64,000 nucleotides of DNA from Pseudidiomarina homiensis. GTDB taxonomy: Bacteria > Pseudomonadota > Gammaproteobacteria > Enterobacterales > Alteromonadaceae. The notes under the pieces are model-generated. The model searched no databases and was not told the origin of the DNA. It saw only the letters and a program-made list of their open reading frames with translations. The stretch is from positions 186,001 through 250,000 of the forward strand of contig NZ_PIPX01000002.1 of assembly GCF_003987225.1 (NCBI RefSeq), read 5' to 3'. The position numbers and the translations under genes were made by a program. Positions 38,035-47,448 of this stretch are shown one piece after another; the stretch's first letter is position 1; every line of letters begins with the position of its first letter.

Positions 38035-39272
38035 CACAGCAATTGGTTCGCTCAACGTCGTTAACGGGTGCCGTTATTTTAGGCCTGGGCTCGATTATAG
38101 GTACTGGCGCGTTCGTCAGCGTTGGCTTCGGTTATGCATTGGCGGGTGAATGGTTACTTTACGCTATCGTTTTGGCTGCTTTTATTGCCTTATGTAACGG
38201 GCTCTCTAGCGCTCAACTCGCAGCGATTCACCCCGTTAGCGGTGGCACCTATGAGTACGGTTATAAGTTCCTAAATCATGACTTAGGCTTTATTGCCGGC
38301 TGGTTTTTTATCGCCGCAAAGAGCGCATCGGCTGCGGCAGCTGCTCTGGCAAGTGCTTGGCTGGTTAATCAATATTTGGCCTGGCCTGAGTGGGCGGTGG
38401 TTCTGTTAGCGGTGAGCTTTCTCATCTTCATCACCTTGTTGGTGCTCGCTGGGTTGCGCCGCTCGAATCAGGTGAATGCGCTTTTGGTCGGTCTAGCGAT
38501 TGCTGCTCTTTTGACCTTTGTTGTGTGGTCAGCGCAGGCGCCGCGATCGACCGCAAGTTATAGCGAAGACCTCGCATTCAATCTTAAAGATTTTCTAGCT
38601 GCCGCAGCGTTACTTTTTGTGGCCTATACTGGCTATGGACGTATTGCCACCATGGGTGAAGAAGTAAGAGAGCCGCGCAGGATCATTCCGCGCGCGATTG
38701 TGCTGACAATGGTTGTGGTGAGTGTGCTTTACCTAGCGGTGGCGTGGGCATTGCTGCAGCGCAACCCGCTTTATATTGGCGAAGACTTCATTTTGACTCA
38801 GCTCATGACGCCGGGGCTCACTCGTGACTTTGTTTTTGTTGGCGCCATTTTAGCGATGCTTGGCGTCACCTTAAATTTGCTGCTCGGGGTATCGCGTGTG
38901 GTGTTGGCAATGGCACGTCGCGGTGACTTACCACGTAGTTGGGCAAATTTGAACGTTACCCGCACAGCTGCCCCCAAGGCTACGATGGTAACAGCGTTGG
39001 TAATGATAGGTATCGCCGCCTTGGGTGGAATTCGCTTGGCATGGACTTTTAGTGCCTTTACTGTATTAATTTATTATTCGATTACTAATTTGGCAGCACT
39101 TCAGGTACAACATGAGCAACGGTTTATCGGCAAAATATGGTCGGTGCTAGGGCTCGTTGGATGCATTAGTTTGGCCGCAATGTTAGATGTGAACACAGTC
39201 TTTGTGGGACTGCTGGTGTTGGTCGTGGGTCTTGCTTGGCATCGTTATCGCTTTCGTTCACAACGAACCTAA
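38031..39272 (+). CDS. APC family amino acid permease
   Basis: This 413-residue protein has about twelve helices and the APC signature SLTGAVILGLGSIIGTGAFVSVG in helix 1 and SGGTYEYGYKFLNHDLGFIAGW after helix 2. It should take up an amino acid or amine; the substrate is not evident. It is coupled to bphO by a 4-bp overlap, and the LOV-GGDEF-EAL gene begins 9 bp after its stop. Its place between two light-related genes is unexplained. Confidence 0.85.
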   Translation: MTQQLVRSTSLTGAVILGLGSIIGTGAFVSVGFGYALAGEWLLYAIVLAAFIALCNGLSSAQLAAIHPVSGGTYEYGYKFLNHDLGFIAGWFFIAAKSASAAAAALASAWLVNQYLAWPEWAVVLLAVSFLIFITLLVLAGLRRSNQVNALLVGLAIAALLTFVVWSAQAPRSTASYSEDLAFNLKDFLAAAALLFVAYTGYGRIATMGEEVREPRRIIPRAIVLTMVVVSVLYLAVAWALLQRNPLYIGEDFILTQLMTPGLTRDFVFVGAILAMLGVTLNLLLGVSRVVLAMARRGDLPRSWANLNVTRTAAPKATMVTALVMIGIAALGGIRLAWTFSAFTVLIYYSITNLAALQVQHEQRFIGKIWSVLGLVGCISLAAMLDVNTVFVGLLVLVVGLAWHRYRFRSQRT

Positions 39273-39281
39273 GGAATAAAT

Positions 39282-41945
39282 TTGGCGTTTCAGCAACTTG
39301 CTTGGGAACATCAACTTTTGGTTTATGGCCTGCTCCTCGCTGTGGCATCGATTGCTGTCGGCTGGTGGGTAGGCCATCGTGAACGAGTGCGTCTAGCGCG
39401 CTTAGTGGCCGCTAAATTCCGTACCTTGGCGTCGTTGGCGCAGAATAAATCATTGGAAGAAAAGCTCACTGACATCTGCGCGCTGATTGAAGATCAAATC
39501 GACGATGCACTGTGTTCAGTGATGTTGGTCGATGATCGCAAGCGAGAACTGAATGCTGCAAGTGCACTAAGTTTACCTGCTGAATTTGTTGCAGAATTAC
39601 AAGGATTACCTATTGCTGACGGCGTGGGTGCTTGCGGTACGGCTGCCTATCGTCGGGTTCCAGTGATCGTCTCGGACATGTCGAAAGACCAACGTTTCGA
39701 TGCTTTCCGCGATATTATTCAGCGCTTTGATTTGAAAGCGTGCTGGTCGTATCCAGTGCTGTCTCCAGCACATAAAAATGTGATCGGGACCTTCGCCGTT
39801 TACTTTCGTAAGCGTCGGCAGCCTACCCTGCGCGAACTTGATTTGTTGCAGCGTAGTCGTGACTTGGTAGCGTTAGTTATCGATCAGCACAATGACCGTG
39901 TGCAGCGTGAACGCAGTGAGCAACACAATAGGTCGTTATTTAGCTATAACCCCGAAGCGGTTTTTACCCTCGATTTAGAGGGTAACTTTATGAGTTTGAA
40001 CCGCGCCGGTTCGGACTTGATTGGCTTTGATGAGTTAGAAGTTTTGGGGCAGCACTATGAGCTGGTAGTGCCGGAATCCTATCGTGAGCGAACGCGAGCC
40101 CACTTTGAAGCCACCAAAACCGGTAAACCGCAGCGCTATGAAATAAAAATTTATAACCGTAATGGCGAGTTACGGGATTTAGACATCACTAATATGCCCA
40201 TTATTATTAATGGCGAAATCACCGGTGTACACGGCATTGCCAAGGACATGACCGTTCAACGACGCAACGAGTCACGGCTGAAAATTCTCGAACGTAGTGT
40301 TGAATCGAGCAATAACGGCGTGGTGATTAGTGACGCGAGTCAAAAACCTTACCCAATTATTTATGTCAATCCAGCGTTTAAAGAAATCACTGGCTATCAG
40401 GACGACAATGACTTGCTCGGCCGTAGCTGTAGCTTTTTGCAAGGTCCGGAAACGGATCCGGCAACGGTAGCCAAGATCCGTCATGCGCTGCAAACCCGAA
40501 CCGAAGTGCGTGTGACCATTCTTAACTACCGCAAAGACGGCACGCCGTTTTGGAACGACTTACTCATTTCGCCTGTGCGCGATGGTGAAAAAGTAACGCA
40601 CTTCATTGGCTTGCAGAGCGACATTACCGACCGAGTTGAACGCGAAGAAGCCCTCGAATTTATGGCCAAGCATGACGTGCTTACGCGTTTACCGAACCGT
40701 AACGCACTGGAAGATCACCTTGCGCGGGCACTGGCGATGACGGGTGAGGATGCTGCACAGGTCTTTGTTTTATTCATCGATCTAGATGGTTTTAAACCGA
40801 TTAATGACAGTCTTGGCCATGCTGTTGGCGACCGTATTTTAGTGGAAACTGCTGAGCGCCTGCGTCAACAAATAGGCCCAGGCGACTTGCTCGCACATTT
40901 TGGTGGCGATGAGTTCGTAGCAGTAGTTACCAGTGTGCAAGAGCGAGAACAAGTAACGTTGTTAGTAGGGCGCCTATTGGCGCAGTTTCATAATCCTTAC
41001 CGCTTTGACGACTTGGAAGTGTCGCTGTCAGCAACGGTGGGTATCGCCGATAATAGTGCTGATTTTAACTATCCGGTCGAGCTAATCCAGCGCGCCGACG
41101 TGGCGATGTACGAAGCCAAACGACGTGGTGGCAGCTCATGGCATTGGTATAGCTCTAATCTCGATGCGGGCATGCAACAACAAGTTGAACTACGTACCCA
41201 CCTGCAAGAGGCAATTCAGAAAGAGCAGTTTGAGCTGTTTTACCAGCCGATAGTCGATAGTTTGGGTAAGCCGCGTGCAGTCGAAGCATTAGTGCGCTGG
41301 AATCACCCCGACAAAGGCTATATTCCGCCGAACGATTTTATTCCATTGGCTGAAGCGACGGGGCAGATTATCGCCATCGCGGATTGGGTTTTTGAGCGCA
41401 CGTGTCGTGATACAAAGGCACTCGTTAACGCTGGTTTAGATAGTGTGAGTGTGAACTTTTCACCACTACAGTTTTACCGCGATGACTTTATCGAGAATGT
41501 CGCTGCGACGGTGCGCGATTATGGCATCGAGCCCGGGCAGATTGTAATTGAAATTACCGAAAACGTGTTCATGCGTGATAGTGAACACATGATTAACCTA
41601 CTGCATCAACTGCGTGAATTAGGATTGCGCGTTGCGATTGATGACTTTGGCACGGGCTTTGCCAGTTTAAGTTACCTTAATCAACTGCCCGTTGATGGCA
41701 TCAAGATTGATCGCACTTTTATTTCTGGGATTGATAACGCCGGACGCAATTCAGCGATAACGCGCGGGGTCTTGATGATAGCGAAAGAGCTTGGTGTGCG
41801 AACGATTGCGGAAGGTGTCGAAACGGAAGGTGAGCGCGAGTTTGTGGTGACGCATGGAAGTGACCTAATGCAAGGCTACCTGTTCTGTCGTCCGCAGCCG
41901 TTAGAGACTGTATTGAAGTGGGTAGCCGAGCAGGATAAGGCATAG
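39282..41945 (+). CDS. Blue-light LOV sensor GAF-PAS-LOV-GGDEF-EAL protein
   Basis: This is an 887-residue protein: one hydrophobic helix (12-28), GAF 45-200, PAS 210-325, LOV-type PAS 330-450, GGDEF 455-620 and EAL 635-880. The LOV motif is GRSCSFLQGPETD, with the photoactive Cys383 kept, and it is followed by NYRKDGTPFWNDLLISPV holding the flavin-contact Asn residues. GGDEF is intact (G541-G-D-E-F545) without an RxxD I-site, and the EAL domain is complete (E668-A-L, VNFSPLQF, IEITENV, IDDFGTGF, IKIDRTF, AEGVET, QGYLF). Blue light should thus tune c-di-GMP. The start is TTG 39282 after AAGGAATAAA. It is the third gene of the bphO operon. Confidence 0.88.
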   Translation: MAFQQLAWEHQLLVYGLLLAVASIAVGWWVGHRERVRLARLVAAKFRTLASLAQNKSLEEKLTDICALIEDQIDDALCSVMLVDDRKRELNAASALSLPAEFVAELQGLPIADGVGACGTAAYRRVPVIVSDMSKDQRFDAFRDIIQRFDLKACWSYPVLSPAHKNVIGTFAVYFRKRRQPTLRELDLLQRSRDLVALVIDQHNDRVQRERSEQHNRSLFSYNPEAVFTLDLEGNFMSLNRAGSDLIGFDELEVLGQHYELVVPESYRERTRAHFEATKTGKPQRYEIKIYNRNGELRDLDITNMPIIINGEITGVHGIAKDMTVQRRNESRLKILERSVESSNNGVVISDASQKPYPIIYVNPAFKEITGYQDDNDLLGRSCSFLQGPETDPATVAKIRHALQTRTEVRVTILNYRKDGTPFWNDLLISPVRDGEKVTHFIGLQSDITDRVEREEALEFMAKHDVLTRLPNRNALEDHLARALAMTGEDAAQVFVLFIDLDGFKPINDSLGHAVGDRILVETAERLRQQIGPGDLLAHFGGDEFVAVVTSVQEREQVTLLVGRLLAQFHNPYRFDDLEVSLSATVGIADNSADFNYPVELIQRADVAMYEAKRRGGSSWHWYSSNLDAGMQQQVELRTHLQEAIQKEQFELFYQPIVDSLGKPRAVEALVRWNHPDKGYIPPNDFIPLAEATGQIIAIADWVFERTCRDTKALVNAGLDSVSVNFSPLQFYRDDFIENVAATVRDYGIEPGQIVIEITENVFMRDSEHMINLLHQLRELGLRVAIDDFGTGFASLSYLNQLPVDGIKIDRTFISGIDNAGRNSAITRGVLMIAKELGVRTIAEGVETEGEREFVVTHGSDLMQGYLFCRPQPLETVLKWVAEQDKA

Positions 41946-41984
41946 TTATCCTGTCGGCGACCCTCTCTTAGTTCAAGTCAGAAC

Positions 41985-44126
41985 TTAAAACCGATAGTCA
42001 AAACCTACCGATACGGTTTGTGGCTTGTTCGGCCGTGCACCGTATGGCAAACGTGAAATAATGACTTGCTCGTCGAAAATATTCTCAACTTTCAAGAATA
42101 CCGTCGTCTGCGGATTTAGCGGGTAACGACTAATCCAATCCACTGTAAGTAGTGACTCGGTGGTGGCAAATGGACTGTCACTGCGCTGACAGCCAACGCT
42201 GACACAAGTCTCATCCATGTATTTCACCACGGCGTGATTGTCCCAACCATTTTCCATCAGTAAGCCTACTTGCGCACTGAAGATTTGCTCGGGAATATCG
42301 GCTAACGTATCGCCGTCTTGGACGCCAGTAAGAGCATTATCTTCGCTAATTTCAGCGCTGGTGTAAGTGTAACTAAAGCTGACTGGCATACGGGCCCCGC
42401 TAAGTTGCCATTCGTTGCCGAGCTGTACTTCTAAACCTTGTACTAATGCTTCGCCAGTGACGTAACTACCGGACGTTGCGCCATTACTACATGGGCTTGC
42501 AACCGAACAGCTTTCCGCTTGATTGTTGAAGTCGCTACGGAAGAAGATAGCTTCGGCGAACAGGTCTTGTGCTTGATAGCGCGCACCGAACTCATAGTTA
42601 GTGCTGGTTTCCGGTTCATCAGTTGCAGTTGCACCGCCGCCAAGTGGTGCGAAGCCGCGATGCACACCAGCCAACACTTGCACATTGTCATTTAGATCAT
42701 AGGTGAACGATACGCCTGGCAACCACTCTTGTGCGTTACTGCTGCGCGAGCTAGGCGTGGTTGAGCGATCAACCGTAGCGAATTGGTGGCGGAACGTGTC
42801 CACGTCTTCATAGCGCAAGGTTGCTTGCACTTTTAAGTTCGCGGTGGCTTGCCACACATCAGCGAGCCAGAACGCCATTGCATCGGCACCTTCTAAACGG
42901 TTATCGCCGCCGGTTGGCTGAATGGTCTCTTGATACACTAAACTGCCGTTCACTTGATCGTATACTTCAACGGGTTGGAAACGATCCATGCGGTCGCTAT
43001 GGTCGCGTAAGCCCAACTCAATTTCGTGCGTATGCAAATTGAGCTTGAGGCGTGCTTCAACGCCATAAGATTCATAGGCACGATTGTTGTGTTTGTAGCT
43101 TAAACCTTGATAGTCGAGCTCACCGTCAAGCACAGCTTGTGCCTGGTCGTCACCCGCATTAGCGGCTGCGATCAGTGAGCTTGGGCTGCCTTTGAACCAG
43201 TCACGCTTGTATTCATTGCGGTAACCGACAACCGCCAAGTTAAGGTTGTCGGCTAAGTCTGCTTCATAAGTCAAACTTAAGCCGCTATGTTGGTTGTCCA
43301 TTTGATCAATAGCGGTCAAGCCGTAACGTCGGTTAGGGTTACGGTTGAAGTCGGCATCAGTTAAGCCCGCATAGGTTTCGTTGGAAACTTGCTCGGAGTA
43401 CTGTGCTTTCGCCGTCAAACTTTGGTTAACGCCGGACCAACGCAGCTTCACCAAATAGTCTTCAATATCATGGCCGGCATCACGGTTGCTGCGGTCGATG
43501 TCTTTAAAACCGTCGCTGTCGCGTTGCACGGTATCGATGAGCCAGCCCCAAGCGCCTTCAGTACCGCCGTAATAAGCATGAATATCACGGCTGTTATTTT
43601 CGCCTAGGCGTAACGTCACTTGCCCTTGTCGCTGCTGTGGGATCGGCGTCGTGACTAGGTTTACCACGCCACCTGTGGTTTGCGGTCCATAACGCAGCAA
43701 AGGAGCGCCTTTAAGTACCTCAATGGTGTGCATACGATAGGCTTCAGGGAAGTAATAAGCTGCAGGATTTGAATAGGGTGCCGGAGCGATCATGACGCCA
43801 TCTTCAAGCAGTGTTACTTTGCTGGAACGGCCGCCAGCGGCTGCCCGAATACCGATGTTAGGTCGTAGCCCTTGACCGTCTTCTTCACGGATGTACACAC
43901 CTGGTACGGTTTTGAGTAGTTGGTTAATGTCGGTGTGAACTTCAACTTCCATTTGCTCTGGTGCGACGACGGCACTAGATCCGGCGACTGTGCGCGCAGC
44001 TTTTTTATCGCCGATAATCTGAATAACCTCAGCAGCATCAGCTTCGGTCTCAGCGACTTCGGCAGCATAAGTAGTGTTGCTGGTAAGGGCGACGGCAATA
44101 GCGCCGGCCAGAAATGAATAACGCAT
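41985..44126 (-). CDS. FecA-like TonB-dependent siderophore receptor
   Basis: This is a 713-residue receptor with a signal peptide (MRYSFLAGAIAVALTSN), a plug at about 45-165 with EDGVMIAPAPYSNPAAYYFP and LRYGPQTTGGVVNLVTTPIP, close to the FecA branch, and a barrel ending VSVGFDYRF. The start at 44126 follows GGGGGA; an ATG six codons upstream is possible. A good Fur-like box lies at 44172-44186. It is therefore most likely an iron-regulated receptor for ferric citrate or another siderophore. No periplasmic or ABC transport genes are beside it. Confidence 0.88.
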   Translation of the reverse strand: MRYSFLAGAIAVALTSNTTYAAEVAETEADAAEVIQIIGDKKAARTVAGSSAVVAPEQMEVEVHTDINQLLKTVPGVYIREEDGQGLRPNIGIRAAAGGRSSKVTLLEDGVMIAPAPYSNPAAYYFPEAYRMHTIEVLKGAPLLRYGPQTTGGVVNLVTTPIPQQRQGQVTLRLGENNSRDIHAYYGGTEGAWGWLIDTVQRDSDGFKDIDRSNRDAGHDIEDYLVKLRWSGVNQSLTAKAQYSEQVSNETYAGLTDADFNRNPNRRYGLTAIDQMDNQHSGLSLTYEADLADNLNLAVVGYRNEYKRDWFKGSPSSLIAAANAGDDQAQAVLDGELDYQGLSYKHNNRAYESYGVEARLKLNLHTHEIELGLRDHSDRMDRFQPVEVYDQVNGSLVYQETIQPTGGDNRLEGADAMAFWLADVWQATANLKVQATLRYEDVDTFRHQFATVDRSTTPSSRSSNAQEWLPGVSFTYDLNDNVQVLAGVHRGFAPLGGGATATDEPETSTNYEFGARYQAQDLFAEAIFFRSDFNNQAESCSVASPCSNGATSGSYVTGEALVQGLEVQLGNEWQLSGARMPVSFSYTYTSAEISEDNALTGVQDGDTLADIPEQIFSAQVGLLMENGWDNHAVVKYMDETCVSVGCQRSDSPFATTESLLTVDWISRYPLNPQTTVFLKVENIFDEQVIISRLPYGARPNKPQTVSVGFDYRF

Positions 44127-44171
44127 GTTTCCCCCAAAATTCATGATTTGAAAAGCGGGGTTGATTATAAA

Positions 44172-44186
44172 TGCAAACTATTCGCA
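44172..44186 (-). promoter_or_regulatory. Fur-like box upstream of the FecA-like receptor
   Basis: TGCAAAC-T-ATTCGCA is a 7-1-7 inverted repeat, mismatched at two pairs, in the form seen for Fur sites in marine gammaproteobacteria. It lies 46 bp before the receptor start. Confidence 0.6.
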
Positions 44187-44197
44187 TTTGCAATGAC

Positions 44198-45487
44198 TCA
44201 GATCACAAAAAGGTTCCTGTACATGCGTTCGGCATAATCATCTGTCATTCCGGCAATGTAGTCGCACAAAATACGGTCAGCACTCGCTTGGCCTTGGCTG
44301 TCGTAGGCCGTTTGCCAGCGCGCTCGTGTGTTGTGCGGGAGCAGACGCAACGGCTCATTGTGAAATGCACTGAACAAATTAAGCAGCATGGTCTGACTGC
44401 GATAGCGTAATTGCTGAATTGAAGGTTGATTGATCACATGTTCGAAAATCACCGCTTTAAGGCTATCTAGCAGAAAACGTTGTGCTTCGGGTAACACTGC
44501 ATTAAAGCGGATGAGTGGTTCCTGCGCTGCGGGAAGCACGTGCTCGACGCGAACCGCCGTCACAAAAATATTGACCAAGGCGCCAATCGCATCTTTGCGT
44601 ACACTGTGTTCCTTAGAAAACAGTTGCGTACCGAGTTTACCCATGAGCGAGCCAAGTTCATCGTCGAGTGTATTGACGACGTGATCAAGGTGCGCGTGCC
44701 ATTGGGCTTCTGAGAGTGTGCCGGTGACCACGGCATCTTCTAGATCATGTACCCCATAAGCAATGTCATCTGCAAGTTCCATCAATGACGCATCAAAGCT
44801 CTTGTGTAAGGAGCGTTGCCACGGCGATTTATCGAGCTGTTCAACGGCTTGGAAGCGTTCACGATCGGCGTCGTTCAGAGGTTCAAGTACCCAATCGAGC
44901 AAGTCCGCATCGCAGGCAAATAAAGCTTTTGCTGGTCGCCATTGGGCCAGACTACCAGGATTGTCGAGGGTAGCTGGAGCTTCCAGTTCGGGCATGAGCA
45001 CCGGATATTTGAGTAAGCCAAGTAAGGCGCGGCGGGTAAGGTCCATACCATGCTCTGCATGATAAGCCTCGAGTTTTCCGACGATGCGAAACGTTTGGCC
45101 GTTACCCTCGAATCCGCCTGAAGCCAACATTTTAAAGTTAAGTGCTGTTTCGCCGCCGTGCCCAAATGGCGGGTGGCCAATGTCGTGCGCCAGACAGAGG
45201 GTTTCCATTAAATTGAGATCGGGCAACAGCGTGCGCTCGTCTTCGTTGCCGACGTGATGCAATTGATTAATCAGCGACGTGCCAATTTGTGCGGCTTCGA
45301 GCGAATGCGTAAGACGTGTGCGGTAAAAGTCATTTTCGCCGACATTCATGATTTGCGTCTTTGACTGCAAGCGGCGGAAAGCTGCGGAGTGCAGGACGCG
45401 AGCACGGTCACGTTGCCAGGGGGTGCGACGATCGCCAGGACGTTGGGGTGAAGGTCCGGATCTTCGTGCTTGCCAATGCTCAGTCAT
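44198..45487 (-). CDS. dgt: dGTPase family nucleotidase (Dgt)
   Basis: This is a 429-residue HD-domain dNTP triphosphohydrolase with the metal motif LAHDIGHPPFGHGGETALN at about residues 93-111 and ELADDIAYGVHDLEDA near residue 240. It splits dGTP, or dNTPs generally, to nucleoside and triphosphate. It belongs to the shorter type 2 branch rather than the E. coli-like Dgt of about 505 residues. Just before its start lies an imperfect 12-bp tandem repeat and an 11-G run. It ends upstream of the Fur box of the receptor gene. Confidence 0.88.
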   Translation of the reverse strand: MTEHWQARRSGPSPQRPGDRRTPWQRDRARVLHSAAFRRLQSKTQIMNVGENDFYRTRLTHSLEAAQIGTSLINQLHHVGNEDERTLLPDLNLMETLCLAHDIGHPPFGHGGETALNFKMLASGGFEGNGQTFRIVGKLEAYHAEHGMDLTRRALLGLLKYPVLMPELEAPATLDNPGSLAQWRPAKALFACDADLLDWVLEPLNDADRERFQAVEQLDKSPWQRSLHKSFDASLMELADDIAYGVHDLEDAVVTGTLSEAQWHAHLDHVVNTLDDELGSLMGKLGTQLFSKEHSVRKDAIGALVNIFVTAVRVEHVLPAAQEPLIRFNAVLPEAQRFLLDSLKAVIFEHVINQPSIQQLRYRSQTMLLNLFSAFHNEPLRLLPHNTRARWQTAYDSQGQASADRILCDYIAGMTDDYAERMYRNLFVI

Positions 45488-45496
45488 AGCTTTTCC

Positions 45497-45556
45497 TTTT
45501 TCCGCTGGTTGTTTCGCTCATTGTCCCGCTCGTTGTCCCGCTCACGGGGGGGGGGG
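45497..45556. repeat. Imperfect 12-bp tandem repeats followed by an 11-G tract
   Basis: Three adjacent 12-bp copies (TTGTTTCGCTCA, TTGTCCCGCTCG, TTGTCCCGCTCA at 45509-45544) follow a weaker fourth copy (45497-45508). They are followed by eleven G at 45546-45556. The block lies in the 5' leader of dgt and 100 bp before the permease start, so length changes could alter expression. The G run is also a known weak point for sequencing. Confidence 0.75.
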
Positions 45557-45655
45557 CGGGCTCAATACCCTAGCTATAGTATGCTATGTTTAAGGCGAGA
45601 TACCAATATTGAATAAGAACAATGAGATAGCATCAACCAATCGAGGACGAGCTTC

Positions 45656-46870
45656 ATGACTGACTTTATCGGTAACTGGCAAGCGGCGGCAACCACCAGC
45701 TTAGGTTTCTTTTGGATGGCGTTGTGGGCTTTTATTCTCGGCTATTTTATCAGCAGTATTATTCAAGTACTCGTAACACGCCGACAAATGCGTGCGGTAA
45801 TGGGTGATGACGGTGCCAAATCGATAGCCTTGGGCACCTTTTTTGGTTTTATCTCGAGTTCTTGTAGCTTCGCTGCGCTTGCGACCACCCGAGCTTTATT
45901 CAATAAAGGTGCGGCGTTCACCGCATCGATGGCGTTTATGCTGGCATCCACCAATCTGGTGATTGAACTCGGCTTTGTTATTGCGGTTTTCTTGAGTTGG
46001 CAGTTTGTGCTTGGTGAGTACCTTGGAGGCTTTTTGCTGATCGTGTTGGCGTGGCTGTTTGTGAAGCTAACGCGGCCGCAGCAGCTCATCAAAGAGGCGC
46101 GTGATAATGAGCAAGGTGCGGCCGACGAAAGCGGTTACGACCTGCGTCATTGGGCGGACGTAACGGATCCAGAGTTGTGGCAGATGGTCGCTAACCGCTA
46201 TGTCATGGAATGGCAAATGGTGTGGAAGGACATTCTGATTGGCTTCACCGTGGCCGGACTCATTTCCGCTTTTGTACCTTCAGAATTTTTTACCTGGTTA
46301 TTCCAAGGGGCTGGAGCTAGCGGTGCCGACTTAAGCTTCTGGCAGGTGCTTCAGCAGACTGTTGTCGGGCCCATTGCGGCATTTTTTACCTTCATCGGCT
46401 CAATGGGAAATATTCCACTGGCTGCGGTGTTGTTTGGCGAAGGTGTCGCTTTCGCTGGCGTGATGGCGTTTATCTTTTCCGACCTTGTGGTGTTGCCGGT
46501 ATTACGCATCAACGCACAGTATTATGGCTGGAAAATGGCATTGTATATTGCGGCGATGTTGTTTACCTGTCTAGTGGTAGCATCTCTGCTTATGCACTAC
46601 GGTCTCGCAGCGTTTGATAGTCTGCCTGACGCTAGCAGTGTGCAAGACATTGCTGAGCGTGACCACTTCAAATTAAATTATGGGTTCTATTTAAATGTGG
46701 TGGGATTACTCGTAACGGGCGCACTGATCTTCTTGCATTGGCGCCACCAACAGCATGACCATGGTGATCATGACCATGGCGGCGCGTCACTAGGAACACG
46801 ACTAATGCTGGGCTTATCGGCGTTAGCGGCATTATGGCTGATTATCGGGGCCCTTTTAAACGTTTTGTAG
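45656..46870 (+). CDS. ArsP_1/DUF318 family permease
   Basis: This is a 404-residue protein with about nine hydrophobic segments in two halves. Each half has the family's conserved loop: FFGFISSSCSFAALATTRALF in the first (with Cys-Ser-Phe) and FIGSMGNIPLAAVLFGEG in the second. A His/Asp-rich loop (about residues 361-373) precedes the last helices and could bind metal. Relatives include ArsP organoarsenical pumps and uncharacterised permeases; the substrate is not known. It is divergent from dgt across the tandem-repeat region. Confidence 0.78.
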   Translation: MTDFIGNWQAAATTSLGFFWMALWAFILGYFISSIIQVLVTRRQMRAVMGDDGAKSIALGTFFGFISSSCSFAALATTRALFNKGAAFTASMAFMLASTNLVIELGFVIAVFLSWQFVLGEYLGGFLLIVLAWLFVKLTRPQQLIKEARDNEQGAADESGYDLRHWADVTDPELWQMVANRYVMEWQMVWKDILIGFTVAGLISAFVPSEFFTWLFQGAGASGADLSFWQVLQQTVVGPIAAFFTFIGSMGNIPLAAVLFGEGVAFAGVMAFIFSDLVVLPVLRINAQYYGWKMALYIAAMLFTCLVVASLLMHYGLAAFDSLPDASSVQDIAERDHFKLNYGFYLNVVGLLVTGALIFLHWRHQQHDHGDHDHGGASLGTRLMLGLSALAALWLIIGALLNVL

Positions 46871-46884
46871 TACCAAGTTAATCT

Positions 46885-47370
46885 TTAGTCGCGAAAATTT
46901 TCGTATTGTAGAGGCAGTTCGATATCGGACTCGCGTAAAAGTGCCATGGTCTGCTGTAGATCATCGCGCTTTTTACCTGACACCCGAACTTTGTCGCCTT
47001 GAATTGAAGCCTGAACTTTTAGTTTACTGTCTTTTATCAGCTTAACTATTTGTTTGGCTAAGGGTTGATCAATGCCTTGTTTAAACGTGACTGTGGTACT
47101 GTAGGTTTTTCCGCTGTGGGTGAGATCTTGTGGTGATTCGGTACCGGCCATACTAAGGTTCCGTTTGGCGCAGTGATTCGAAAAAATATCGTACAGTTGT
47201 TGCACTTGAAAGTCGGATTCAGAAAGCAATGTGACGGTAAACTCTTTGAGCTCAATACGAGCTTCAACACCGCGAAAATCAAAGCGCGAGTCAAGTTCTC
47301 GGTTGGCATTATCGACAGCGTTTTTGAGTTCGATACGATCGATTTCGGAAACTATATCAAATGATGGCAT
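46885..47370 (-). CDS. yajQ: YajQ family nucleotide-binding protein
   Basis: This is a 161-residue protein of the YajQ/DUF520 family, with the two-domain alpha+beta layout ([22 protein letters not shown] start, [24 protein letters not shown] near the end). In Xanthomonas and Pseudomonas, family members bind c-di-GMP and influence gene expression. Others report RNA or nucleic-acid binding. It is divergent from the giant CheB-CheR-GGDEF-EAL gene, separated by 78 bp, and lies in a window rich in c-di-GMP enzymes. Confidence 0.92.
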   Translation of the reverse strand: MPSFDIVSEIDRIELKNAVDNANRELDSRFDFRGVEARIELKEFTVTLLSESDFQVQQLYDIFSNHCAKRNLSMAGTESPQDLTHSGKTYSTTVTFKQGIDQPLAKQIVKLIKDSKLKVQASIQGDKVRVSGKKRDDLQQTMALLRESDIELPLQYENFRD

Positions 47371-47448
47371 GGTGACCGCCTTTTTAGCTGCTTTTCGTAA
47401 ACTTATGTTTTATTATCATTAATAAATGGGGTTATCACAAGGAAATGT

